64,000 nt of DNA, taken from positions 496,001 to 560,000 of the forward strand of contig NZ_JAAAXJ010000001.1 of assembly GCF_009910705.1 (NCBI RefSeq). The letters run 5' to 3'. Position numbers and translations under genes: made by a program. Positions 15,518-25,697 of this stretch are shown here, one piece after another (the stretch's first letter is position 1; each line of letters starts with the position of its first letter). The notes under the pieces are model-generated. The model was given only the letters and a program-made list of their open reading frames with translations. It was not told the origin of the DNA and did no database searches. The DNA comes from Microvirga arsenatis (GTDB lineage: Bacteria; Pseudomonadota; Alphaproteobacteria; Rhizobiales; Beijerinckiaceae).

Positions 15518-16270
15518 CTACAGCAGTTCCCTCACGAACCGGCCGCGCTGCTGGTGGAAGAACGGGACGGGGAGCTGGTGGCCGAACCCCGCGGCGATCC
15601 GGGCCTCCAGCTCACCCAGGATCACGGTGGTGATCGGAGGCAGGTCGAGCGTCTTGGCCTGGGCGATGGTGACCCAGGCGAGCTCCACCAGCTCGGCCTC
15701 CGGCCCGACGACCCCCTCCACCTCCTCCGCAATGGCGGTGCGGTCCACGGCGAAGAAGCGGGTGTCGAAGCGCCTCACGCGCTTCGGCGGGGTGATGGCC
15801 CGGCCGATGAAGTGCAGGGATTCCAGGTCCGGATAGACCCCGCGCTCCTGGAAGCTCTCCCAGGCGGTTCCGGCAGGCACGCGCTCCGGGGGGCCGTAAT
15901 CCTTCGTGCCGAGCAGCAGGCCCGTTTCCTCGAAGGTCTCCCGGATGGCCGCGAGCGCCAGGGCGCGGCAGCGTTGGGCCGAGGGGCGGGTCACCCGGGC
16001 CATCAGGGCCTGCTCGGCGCGCGGATGAAGGGCGCCGGTCACAGTCATGGCCCGGTCGCCGGCCTCGATTCGACCGCCGGGGAAGACGAACTTGCCCGGC
16101 ATGAACTTGAGACCCTCATGGCGCTTGCCCATGAGCACCTTCGGGGTCTTGGGCTTGCGGTCGATGATGATGAGGGTTGCGGCGTCGACGGGGCGGAGGG
16201 TCGGGGCCTTGGGGTTGGTCTCGGCGGAAACGAGGCGATCCATCTTCGCCAGGGTTTCGATGTCCGTCAC
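15518..16270 (-). CDS. Nudix hydrolase (NUDT19-like, interrupted Nudix box)
   Basis: 250-aa Nudix-fold protein. The first part of the Nudix box is PGGRIEAGD (residues ~64-72); the REXXEEXGL part is IRETFEETGLLLG (~108-120). About 35-40 residues are inserted between them, as in the NUDT19/RP2p and related CoA-hydrolase group, rather than the usual contiguous 23-residue box. It should hydrolyse a nucleoside-diphosphate-linked substrate with Mg2+; acyl-CoA is a guess from the insertion. The stop of DUF983 is 1 bp from its ATG, so it is the third gene of the rnr-DUF983-Nudix operon. Confidence 0.88.
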   Translation of the reverse strand: MTDIETLAKMDRLVSAETNPKAPTLRPVDAATLIIIDRKPKTPKVLMGKRHEGLKFMPGKFVFPGGRIEAGDRAMTVTGALHPRAEQALMARVTRPSAQRCRALALAAIRETFEETGLLLGTKDYGPPERVPAGTAWESFQERGVYPDLESLHFIGRAITPPKRVRRFDTRFFAVDRTAIAEEVEGVVGPEAELVELAWVTIAQAKTLDLPPITTVILGELEARIAAGFGHQLPVPFFHQQRGRFVRELL

Positions 16271-16271
16271 G

Positions 16272-16703
16272 TTACGTGTCCTCGTCGGCGTTCTCTCCGG
16301 CCCGGGCGGCGCCGAAGCCGTGCATTCCTAGCGCGTATTGCAGCCCCACGACAGCACCTTTCATGGGCTGGAGCAGGGCGAGGCACAGGATCAGGGTCAG
16401 GGCCGGCCAAGTGGCCAGATGCACCCACATCGGCACCTCGAGCTTGGTCTCGGTCATGAGGATCCCGTAGCCGACGAGGTGGCCTACGATGAAGATCACC
16501 AGATAGGGCGGCAGGTCGTCGGCCCGGTGGTGATGGAGCTCGGTCCCGCAGGCCTCGCACCGGTCCGCAACCTTGAGGAAGCGGCCGAAGAGCCGCCCCC
16601 TGTCGCAGGCCGGGCAACGGCCCATGAAGCCGCGGCGCATGGCCGGGATGACCTTGATCTCGCCCGGTTCCGCCGCAGCGCCGGTCTTGATCGTCAAAGG
16701 CAT
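16272..16703 (-). CDS. DUF983 membrane protein with zinc ribbon
   Basis: 143-aa protein of the DUF983 family. Residues ~29-55 carry two CxxC knuckles (RCPACDRGRLF and RCEACGTEL), followed by the family motif HHHRADDLPPY. Two transmembrane helices follow (YLVIFIVGHLVGYGIL and ATWPALTLILCLALLQPMKG). Function unknown; it is often next to rnr in alphaproteobacteria. It lies 14 bp after rnr and 1 bp before the Nudix gene, so tight co-transcription is expected. Confidence 0.9.
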   Translation of the reverse strand: MPLTIKTGAAAEPGEIKVIPAMRRGFMGRCPACDRGRLFGRFLKVADRCEACGTELHHHRADDLPPYLVIFIVGHLVGYGILMTETKLEVPMWVHLATWPALTLILCLALLQPMKGAVVGLQYALGMHGFGAARAGENADEDT

Positions 16704-16717
16704 GTTCGATCCTTCCG

Positions 16718-19036
16718 TCAGGCGCGGGTGCGCCGCTTGACCCTGACCCGGGTCGGGGAGGAGCGGCCGGCTTCTGCCGCCGCCTTGGCCCTGCGGGCGG
16801 GCCGCTTGCCGCCTTTCCTGCCGCCGCCGGGCTTGCCGGTGAAGCGCCCCTTGGTGAGCAGCTCGAAGCGAAGCGCCCCCGCCACGGGAGCGGCCTCCAC
16901 CAGCCTCACCTCGACCTTGTCGCCCAGGCGGTAGGTCTCGCCGGTGTCCTCTCCGCGCATGGAGTGGGTCGCCTCGTCGTAGCGGTAGTAATCGTTGCCG
17001 ATGGTGGCCGCCGGGACGAAGCCGTCCGCGCCCGTCTCGTTCAGCTTGATGAAGAGCCCCGCCTTGGACACGCCGGAGATCTGCCCGTCGAACGTGGCTC
17101 CGATCCGGTCGGCGAGGAAGTGGGCGATGAGGCGGTCGTTGGTCTCGCGCTCCGCCGCCATGGCCCGGCGCTCGGCCGCCGAGATCTTGGCGCTGATCTC
17201 GACGAGCTCCGCCCGGGTGGTGCCCTCAGACAGCCCGTCCTTGCCGAGCTTCAGGGCGGAGATGAGCGCCCGGTGGACGATGAGGTCGGCATAGCGGCGG
17301 ATGGGGGAGGTGAAATGGGCGTAGCGCCTGAGGTTGAGGCCGAAATGTCCGTAGTTCTCCGCCGCGTACTCGGCCTGGGATTGGGAGCGCAGCACCACCT
17401 CGTTGATGAAGAGCTGATGCTCGGAGCCCTCCACGCTGCGCAGGATGCGGTTGAACAGCTCCGGCCTGAGCGCGCCCTGGGTCGGGACCTTGAGGCCGAT
17501 GGAGGCGAGCACCTCGCTCAAAGCCCGCATCTTCTCCAGCGAGGGCTCGTCGTGGACGCGGTAGATCAGGTCGGATTCGGCCCTCTCAAGCTCCTCCGCC
17601 GCCGCCACGTTGGCGAGGATCATGAACTCCTCGATCAGCTTGTGCGCCTCGAGCCGCTCGGGCATGAAAACCCGTTCGACGGTGCCATCGGGCTTGAGCA
17701 CGATCTTGCGCTCGGGCAGGTCGAGGAAGAGCGGCTCCCGGATGTCCCGGGCCTTTTTCACCAGCTCGTAGCCGGCCCAGAGAGGCTTCAGGATCGTGTC
17801 GAGGATCGGCTTCGTCACGTCGTCGGGCCTGCCGTCGATGGCGGCTTGAGCCTGCTGGTACGAGAGCTTCTCCGCCGAGCGCATCATCACGCGGTGGAAG
17901 CTGTGGCGGATTTTTCGCCCGTCGGGACCGATCACCATGCGGACCGCAAGCGCAGGACGGTCCTCCCGCGGGCGCAGGGAGCAGAGGTCGTTCGAGATGC
18001 GCTCCGGCAGCATCGGCACGACCCGGTCGGGGAAGTAGACCGAGTTGCCGCGCTCCTGCGCCTCCCGGTCCATGGCGGAGCCGGGGCGCACATAGGCCGA
18101 TACGTCGGCAATCGCCACGGTGACGATGAATCCGCCCGCATTGCTCGGATCGTCGTCCGGCACGGCATGGACCGCGTCGTCGTGGTCCTTGGCGTCCGGC
18201 GGGTCGATGGTGACGAGGGGCAGGCTGCGCCAGTCCTCCCTGCCTTCGAGCGACGCGGGCTTCGCCGCGGCCGCCTCGTCCAGCACGGCCTTCGGGAACT
18301 CGTTGGGGATGCTGTGGGCATGGATCGCGATGAGGCTTACGGCCTTCTCGGACTGGATGGAGCCCAGGCGCTCCTTCACCTTGGCGGTGGGCAGGCCGAA
18401 GCGGCCGTGCTTGACCACCGAAACGGCAATCAGGTCCCCGTCCTGGGCCTCGCCCTCGTCACCCGGCCTGATCTGGAGTTCCTGCTCGCGGGCCTTCTTG
18501 TCCACGGGGATGAGTCGCCCGCCGCCCTCGGGCAGGGAGCGGAAGATGCCGAGCACCTGAGCCTGCTTCTTCGCGATGATCTTGGTGACGCGTCCGGAAT
18601 AGCGGTGGATGTCGCCCGGCCGGAGCGGCTCGACCTTGAGCAGCGCCCGGTCGCCGACGCCCGCCACCGGCTGTCCCGGCCGGGGCTTGCGGGGGGCGAG
18701 GATGATGATCGTGGGAATCGAGCCATGCTCTTCTTCGTCCCACTCGGTCGGCACCGCGATCAGCTCGCCGTCCCGGTCGCGGCGGGTGATGTCGGCCAGC
18801 ACCACGGGAGGAAGCTGGCCCGCCTTGTGGACAGTCTTGCCCCGCCGGTCGACGACGCCTTCCACCTCCAGATCCTTGAGGACCTGCTTCAGCCAGATCC
18901 GGTCGCTGCCTTTGATCCCGAAGCGCTGAGCGATCTCCCGCTTGCCCACCTTGCCCTGGGCCTGGGTGATGAAGGAGACGACCTCCTCGCGGGAGGGCAG
19001 AGAGGCGGAAGGGTCGGCTTTCGAACGTTTGGACAA
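16718..19036 (-). CDS. rnr: Ribonuclease R
   Basis: 772-aa 3'-5' exoribonuclease. An N-terminal helix-turn-helix (EIAQRFGIKGSDRIWLKQVLK) precedes cold-shock domains, then the RNB catalytic core with TIDPPDAKDHDDAVHA (metal-binding Asp residues) and FTSPIRRYADLIVHRAL. An S1 domain (DGQISGVSKAGLFIKLNETGADGFVP) and a Lys/Arg-rich tail (KGGKRPARRAKAAAE) complete the usual order. It degrades structured RNA and helps in trans-translation and rRNA quality control. The only usable start is a TTG at 19036; an in-frame TAA lies a few codons upstream, and no clear Shine-Dalgarno is seen. First gene of the rnr-DUF983-Nudix unit. Confidence 0.95.
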   Translation of the reverse strand: MSKRSKADPSASLPSREEVVSFITQAQGKVGKREIAQRFGIKGSDRIWLKQVLKDLEVEGVVDRRGKTVHKAGQLPPVVLADITRRDRDGELIAVPTEWDEEEHGSIPTIIILAPRKPRPGQPVAGVGDRALLKVEPLRPGDIHRYSGRVTKIIAKKQAQVLGIFRSLPEGGGRLIPVDKKAREQELQIRPGDEGEAQDGDLIAVSVVKHGRFGLPTAKVKERLGSIQSEKAVSLIAIHAHSIPNEFPKAVLDEAAAAKPASLEGREDWRSLPLVTIDPPDAKDHDDAVHAVPDDDPSNAGGFIVTVAIADVSAYVRPGSAMDREAQERGNSVYFPDRVVPMLPERISNDLCSLRPREDRPALAVRMVIGPDGRKIRHSFHRVMMRSAEKLSYQQAQAAIDGRPDDVTKPILDTILKPLWAGYELVKKARDIREPLFLDLPERKIVLKPDGTVERVFMPERLEAHKLIEEFMILANVAAAEELERAESDLIYRVHDEPSLEKMRALSEVLASIGLKVPTQGALRPELFNRILRSVEGSEHQLFINEVVLRSQSQAEYAAENYGHFGLNLRRYAHFTSPIRRYADLIVHRALISALKLGKDGLSEGTTRAELVEISAKISAAERRAMAAERETNDRLIAHFLADRIGATFDGQISGVSKAGLFIKLNETGADGFVPAATIGNDYYRYDEATHSMRGEDTGETYRLGDKVEVRLVEAAPVAGALRFELLTKGRFTGKPGGGRKGGKRPARRAKAAAEAGRSSPTRVRVKRRTRA

Positions 19037-19338
19037 TGGAGGAGCTCGTGAGGTTTACGGGATCTTGTCGCATGCAAGCTTGGGCGCGGCTAGCCCTGGC
19101 AGCCTGCTCTAGAAATGACGCTCGGGCCGGGCCGGAGATCCATGGGGCAGGGAGGCTATCGGGCAAAAAATAAGGCTCCCGAAAGGGAGCCTTGAGGGAC
19201 CGGCCCGTGGGGGCAGAATGAGCCGGTGAGCCTATGAAACGCGCCTGCTTGAGGAAGGTTCCAGGCTTTCCGAAATTTTTTTGAAAAAATTTTGGAGGCT
19301 GCCGAACGGCCGTCTTGGGGGTTCCGGGTGAAGCGCCG
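19037..19338. other. Intergenic region between VOC gene and rnr
   Basis: About 300 bp with no supported gene. It holds the rnr upstream region, a minus-strand terminator at 19164-19193, and an AT-rich patch near 19270-19305 (TTTTTTTGAAAAAATTTTGG). Nothing else recognised. Confidence 0.6.
19164..19193 (-). terminator. Terminator of the VOC-gene transcript
   Basis: A 9-bp stem (AAGGCTCCC at 19172-19180 with GGGAGCCTT at 19185-19193, loop GAAA) is followed on the minus strand by TATTTTTT. It lies ~145 bp downstream of the VOC stop and upstream of rnr, so it separates the two transcripts. Confidence 0.75.
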
Positions 19339-19743
19339 TCATCCGCGACCGTCGGCGAATTCGACCAGATCCCAGAGATTGCCGTAGAGGTCCTGGAATA
19401 CGGCGACGGTCCCGTAGGAGGCCTGCTTGGGTTCCCGGACAAACGTAATGCCGGCCTCCACCAAAGCGGCATAATCGCGCTGGAAGTCGTCGGTCTGCAG
19501 AAACAGGAAAACACGGCCGCCGGCCTGGTTGCCGATGAACGTCTCCTGGTGCGGGTTCGACGCGCGCGCCAGAAGCAGCGACGTCATCCCATCTCCCCGC
19601 GGGCGAACGACGACCCAGCGCTTGTCCTGCTCCGGCTGATAGGTATCCTCGACCAGCTCGAAGCCGAGCTTGTTCACGTAGAATTCGATGGCTTCGTCGT
19701 AGTCGCGCACGACGAGAGCGACATGGGCGATGCTCTGCTTCAA
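19339..19743 (-). CDS. VOC family protein (glyoxalase/bleomycin-resistance fold)
   Basis: 134-aa vicinal-oxygen-chelate protein: HVALVVRDYDEAIEFYVNKLGFELVEDT, then RVFLFLQTDDFQRDYAALVEAGITFV and VAVFQDLYGNLWDLVEF. The paired beta-alpha-beta-beta-beta modules and the His and Glu metal-site positions are present. The enzymatic activity (lyase, dioxygenase or resistance protein) cannot be read. The start at 19743 is a TTG preceded by AAAGGGGGTCAC, a strong ribosome-binding site; an in-frame ATG at 19776 would add 11 residues. It is monocistronic. Confidence 0.88.
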   Translation of the reverse strand: MKQSIAHVALVVRDYDEAIEFYVNKLGFELVEDTYQPEQDKRWVVVRPRGDGMTSLLLARASNPHQETFIGNQAGGRVFLFLQTDDFQRDYAALVEAGITFVREPKQASYGTVAVFQDLYGNLWDLVEFADGRG

Positions 19744-19846
19744 GTGACCCCCTTTGCCGGGCCCATGCAGGGTCAACCGGCAAATCCCAGCCTGTCTGCG
19801 CGTCTTGTCCTGACCGCTATGGGCTGGGATTTTACTGATGATACAA

Positions 19847-21907
<2,061 letters not shown>

Positions 21908-22102
21908 TGGGACCTTGGTCCGTGATGATTCGCGCTTCTTTAAACTCTGTCTCATCCCGTTTTTATACGAGAACAAAACGGAAACGTGAAGGTGGTTTTA
22001 CGTCACAAGCACTCAAAGTGGGGAGAACCATACTCTGTAAAGGTTACCAACGAACTCCCCCGAAAGGCTGTCTTCTGGATGTCATCAGGAACTGTTTAAA
22101 TT

Positions 22103-22136
22103 CCATTCACGTTGAATGGTTAAGCATGAGCTTAAC
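22103..22136. promoter_or_regulatory. Two abutting perfect palindromes upstream of small membrane protein
   Basis: Dyad 1 is CCATTCA-CGT-TGAATGG (22103-22119). It abuts and shares a base with dyad 2, GTTAAG-CATGAG-CTTAAC (22119-22136). Both lie between parE and the GTG start at 22150 in AT-rich DNA, suggesting an operator for one of the divergent genes. The TTAA spacing in dyad 2 is 8, not the 7 expected for CtrA. Confidence 0.45.
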
Positions 22137-22149
22137 GGGAGATTTGGGC

Positions 22150-22338
22150 GTGACGACGCGGACGACATTGGGACCGGCACAGAAGCTCCACCTGGACCGC
22201 GCGGCGCGCAATGCGGGCGAGGCCTTCGCCTTCGACGAGCCCGATACCGCTCCGGTCGGATCACGCTCCTACGGATCGAGCCTGGTCTGGCTCGGCATGG
22301 CCGCCGTCGCGGTGCTGGGCCTGAGCCTAGTCTTCTAA
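22150..22338 (+). CDS. Small tail-anchored membrane protein (62 aa)
   Basis: Short protein beginning MTTRTTLGPAQKLHLDRAARNAGEAF. A hydrophilic N-terminal arm leads to one C-terminal helix (SLVWLGMAAVAVLGLSLVF), so it is probably a tail-anchored inner-membrane protein. The GTG at 22150 has GGGAG 9 nt upstream. An in-frame ATG at 22126 lies inside the upstream palindrome and lacks a ribosome-binding site, so I prefer the GTG. It overlaps MgtC tail-to-tail by 12 bp. No family recognised; function unknown. Confidence 0.6.
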   Translation: MTTRTTLGPAQKLHLDRAARNAGEAFAFDEPDTAPVGSRSYGSSLVWLGMAAVAVLGLSLVF

Positions 22339-22842
22339 GGTTCCTTCCCGCGAACGCTCGCTCCTGCCGAAGAAGCGGATCAGCTTTTCCTCCAGCTGCG
22401 TTCCATAGGTGAGCAGGAACAGGGTGACCAGGGTTCCGGCTACCGTGATGAACCATGCGCCCAGGCCCGCAGTGACCCCGAGGCCCGCGGCAATCCACAC
22501 CGTCGCCGCCGTCGTCAGGCCCTGAACCTCCATCCCGTCCTTGCCGCGCAGGATCGAGCCCGCCCCGAGAAAGCCGAGGCCCGTCAGGATGCCCTGAACC
22601 ACGCGGCTGACCGCGTCCTGCCCGAAGTGCAGCCCCTCATAGACGGAGCCGGACAGGATCACGATGGCCGAGCCGAGGGAGACGAGGGCGAGCGTCCGCA
22701 TCCCGATGGGCTTGTTGTGGATGTCCCGGTTGATGCCGACGACCATGCCGGCAACCGTCGCCACGATGAGCCGCAGCGTGATCTCGATCTGGTCGCTGTG
22801 CTCCTCCCAGAGCCAGAACGCCCACTGTTCCATCGCACTCAA
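22327..22842 (-). CDS. MgtC/SapB family membrane protein
   Basis: 171-aa protein with about five transmembrane helices and the MgtC N-terminal-domain motif set: RLIVATVAGMVVGINRD, GMRTLALVSLGSAI, and TGLGFLGAGSILR followed by VQGLTTAATVWIAAGLGVTAGLG. This domain binds or regulates membrane ATPase and Mg2+-related processes in Salmonella MgtC. The C-terminal soluble ACT-like domain of full MgtC is absent, as in most SapB-type relatives. The ATG overlaps the topA stop by 4 bp, so it is translationally coupled to topA. Confidence 0.88.
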   Translation of the reverse strand: MSAMEQWAFWLWEEHSDQIEITLRLIVATVAGMVVGINRDIHNKPIGMRTLALVSLGSAIVILSGSVYEGLHFGQDAVSRVVQGILTGLGFLGAGSILRGKDGMEVQGLTTAATVWIAAGLGVTAGLGAWFITVAGTLVTLFLLTYGTQLEEKLIRFFGRSERSREGTLED

Positions 22843-25559
22843 CCTGCCTTGGCGGTCTTCTTGGCCGAAGCCGCCTTGGAAGCGGTCTTCTTCGCCGCCG
22901 GCTTCTTCGTGGCCGTCTTTTTGACACCGGTCTTTTTGGCTGCCGTCTTGGTGGCCGCCTTCTTTGCGGCCGGAGCCTTCGCGGCAGCCTTCTTGGCCGG
23001 AGCCTTGCGGCCGCGGGCGGGCTTCTTGGCAGGCCCTGCCGCGCGCCGCGCGTTCAGGAGGCCGACGGCCTCGTCCAACGTCACCGCCTCGGGGGCCAGG
23101 GTCCGCGGCAGGGTGGCGTTGGTCTCCCCGTCCGTGACGTAGGGGCCGAAGCGGCCGGCCTTCACCACGATGGTCTTGCCGGATTGCGGATCGGAGCCCA
23201 GGGGCCGTCCGGGATCGGCGGCGCCGCGGCGGCCGCCTCCGCCGCTTTCCTTGGTGACGATCAGGTCGATGGCGCGGTTCGCGCCGATCTCGAGCACGTC
23301 GTCGCCCGCTCCCAGATTGGCGTAGGTCTTGCCGTGCTGGACGTAGGGCCCGTAGCGGCCGATGCCGACCAGGATCGGCTCGCCCGATTCCGGATGCGTC
23401 GCCACGGGGCGGGGCAGGGAGAGCAGCTTCAGGGCCTTGTCCAGGTCGACCAGGGCGGGGGACATCCCCTTGGGCAGGGAGGAGCGCTTGGGCTTCTCGC
23501 CCTCGCCGAGCTGGACGAAGGGGCCGAAACGGCCGTCGCGCAGGGTGACCTCGAGGCCGGTCTCGGGGTCGGTGCCCAGAACCTTCACGCCCGGCTGGCC
23601 GCCGTTCTCAGACGAACCCTCGCCGTCGCCCTCGACGCCCGAGGCGGCGAGCTGGCGGGTGTACTTGCACTCGGGATAGTTCGAGCAGCCGATGAAGGAG
23701 CCGAACTTGCCGAGCTTCAGCGAGAGCTGGCCGGTGCCGCAATTCGGGCAGGTGCGCGGGTTCGAGCCGTCGCCCTTATCCGGGAAGATATGGGGCCCAA
23801 GCAGCTCGTTGAGGGCGTCGAGCACTTCCGTGGTGCGCAGCTCCTTCGTCTCGCCGATGGCGGCCGAGAAGTCGCGCCAGAAGTCGCGCAGGACCTGCTT
23901 CCAGTCGATCTCGGAATTCGAGATGCGGTCGAGCTGCTCCTCCAGATCGGCCGTGAAGTCGTATTCCACGTAGCGGCGGAAGAAGCTCTCCAGGAAGGCG
24001 GTGACGATGCGGCCCTTGTCCTCGGGGACGAGCCGCTTCTTCTCGATGCGCACATATTCCCGGTCGCGCAGGGTCTGCAGCACGGCGGCATAGGTCGAGG
24101 GGCGGCCGATGCCGAGCTCCTCCATGCGCTTCACGAGGGAGGCCTCCGAATAGCGCGGCGGCGGCTCGGTGAAATGCTGGGTCGCGTTGATGCGGCGTCG
24201 CTCCAGCGGATCGCCCGCCTTCATGGGCGGCAGGCGGCCCTCGTCCTCGTCCGCCTCGTCGTCCTTGCTCTCGTTGTAGAGGGTCAGGAAGCCGTCGAAC
24301 TTGATCACCTGGCCGGTGGCGCGAAGATCGAGCTTGCGCGGGCCCACCTGGGCCGTGATGTCGGCGGTGGTGCGCTCCAGCTCCGCCGATTCCATCTGGC
24401 TCGCGATCGTGCGGGTCCAGATGAGATCGTAGAGCCGCGCCTGCTCCGGCTCCAGGTACTTGGCCACGTATTTCGGCAGGCGGCTCATGTCCGTCGGGCG
24501 GATGGCCTCGTGGGCTTCCTGGGCGTTCTTGGCCTTGGTGGTGTACCGGCGCGGCACGCCCGGCACGTAGCGGTCGCCGTATTCCTTGCCGATCACCCGG
24601 CGGGCGGCCTGCACGGCCTCGGGCGCCATGTCGACGCCGTCGGTTCGCATGTAGGTGATGAGGCCGACCGTCTCGCCGCCGATGTCCACGCCCTCGTACA
24701 GGCGCTGTGCGATGCGCATGGTCTGGGCCGGCGCCAGCCCAAGCTTGCGCGAGGCCTCCTGCTGCAGGGTCGAGGTGGTGAAGGGCGGGTAGGGGTGGCG
24801 CTTGGCGGGCTTGGCCTCGACGTTCGCCACCGAGAAGGTGGCAAGCTCCAGGTCCTTCTTGAAGGCCTCGGCATCCTTGCCGTTGCCGATGTCGAGGCGC
24901 TGGATCTTCTTGCCGTCGGCACCGACGAGGCGCGCGTCGAACACGCCGCCGTCCTTGGTGGCGAGCGTCGCGATCAGCGACCAGTATTCCCGGGGCTTGA
25001 AGGTCTCGATCTCGAGCTCGCGGTCGCAGACGAGGCGAAGCGCCACCGACTGCACGCGGCCGGCCGAGCGGGCGCCCGGGAGCTTGCGCCAGAGCACCGG
25101 CGAGAGGGTGAAGCCCACGAGATAGTCCAGGGCGCGGCGGGCGAGATAGGCGTCGACCAGCGCCTGGTCGATCTGGCGCGGCTGGCGCAAAGCCGCCTGC
25201 ACCGCCTCCTTGGTGATGGCGTTGAAGGTCACGCGCTCCACCGGCAGGTCCTTGAGCGCCCGCTTCTCGCGGAGCGCCTCCAGCACGTGCCAGGAGATCG
25301 CCTCGCCCTCGCGGTCCGGGTCGGTGGCCAGGATGAGCTTCTCGGCCCCCTTGATCGCCTTGGCGATGTCGGAAACCCGCTTCGAGCCCCTGTCCTCGAG
25401 CGTCCAGATCATGCGGAAATCGGCATCCGGGTCGACCGAGCCGTCCTTGGCGGGCAGATCGCGGATATGCCCGAAGGAGGCCAGGACCTCGTAATCCTTG
25501 CCGAGATATTTGTTGATCGTCTTGGCCTTGGCAGGCGACTCGACGACGAGGACTTTCAT
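22839..25559 (-). CDS. topA: DNA topoisomerase I
   Basis: 906-aa type IA topoisomerase. TOPRIM domain: VVESPAKAKTINKYLG and ILATDPDREGEAISWHV. The catalytic Tyr is in GLITYMRTDGVDMAPE. One C4 zinc finger (CPNCGTGQLSLKLGKFGSFIGCSNYPEC) is followed by three zinc-less repeats of the GRFGPF/YV type, then a Lys/Ala/Thr-rich histone-H1-like tail (~60 residues, KKAAAK-type repeats) common in alphaproteobacteria. It relaxes negative supercoils. The ATG at 25559 (MKVLVVESPAK) is the canonical start. mgtC follows with a 4-bp overlap. Unlike in many Rhizobiales, dprA is not the neighbour. Confidence 0.96.
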   Translation of the reverse strand: MKVLVVESPAKAKTINKYLGKDYEVLASFGHIRDLPAKDGSVDPDADFRMIWTLEDRGSKRVSDIAKAIKGAEKLILATDPDREGEAISWHVLEALREKRALKDLPVERVTFNAITKEAVQAALRQPRQIDQALVDAYLARRALDYLVGFTLSPVLWRKLPGARSAGRVQSVALRLVCDRELEIETFKPREYWSLIATLATKDGGVFDARLVGADGKKIQRLDIGNGKDAEAFKKDLELATFSVANVEAKPAKRHPYPPFTTSTLQQEASRKLGLAPAQTMRIAQRLYEGVDIGGETVGLITYMRTDGVDMAPEAVQAARRVIGKEYGDRYVPGVPRRYTTKAKNAQEAHEAIRPTDMSRLPKYVAKYLEPEQARLYDLIWTRTIASQMESAELERTTADITAQVGPRKLDLRATGQVIKFDGFLTLYNESKDDEADEDEGRLPPMKAGDPLERRRINATQHFTEPPPRYSEASLVKRMEELGIGRPSTYAAVLQTLRDREYVRIEKKRLVPEDKGRIVTAFLESFFRRYVEYDFTADLEEQLDRISNSEIDWKQVLRDFWRDFSAAIGETKELRTTEVLDALNELLGPHIFPDKGDGSNPRTCPNCGTGQLSLKLGKFGSFIGCSNYPECKYTRQLAASGVEGDGEGSSENGGQPGVKVLGTDPETGLEVTLRDGRFGPFVQLGEGEKPKRSSLPKGMSPALVDLDKALKLLSLPRPVATHPESGEPILVGIGRYGPYVQHGKTYANLGAGDDVLEIGANRAIDLIVTKESGGGGRRGAADPGRPLGSDPQSGKTIVVKAGRFGPYVTDGETNATLPRTLAPEAVTLDEAVGLLNARRAAGPAKKPARGRKAPAKKAAAKAPAAKKAATKTAAKKTGVKKTATKKPAAKKTASKAASAKKTAKAG

Positions 25560-25697
25560 GAACGGCTTCCCAAAAGCGGCAGCGGACCGGTGCCCTGCTG
25601 CCAAGACGACAGACGGCGGCCAGAGGCTGACCGCCGCAGGGCGCGATAAGTGGTTGATGATCGCGGACAAGTCAAATCGGACCTGTCCGGATGGCTC

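Noticed and set aside
16964..19051. 695-aa open frame antisense to rnr
   Set aside because: Shadow of the high-GC rnr gene: low complexity, no domain, no start signals, while RNase R motifs are intact on the other strand.
21940..22000. LexA box in the parE upstream region (GAACAAAACGGAAAC)
   Set aside because: Alphaproteobacterial LexA sites are GAAC-N7-GAAC; the second half-site is not a match.
22119..22136. CtrA-binding site
   Set aside because: TTAA-N8-TTAA is one base off the TTAA-N7-TTAA consensus; kept only as a palindrome.
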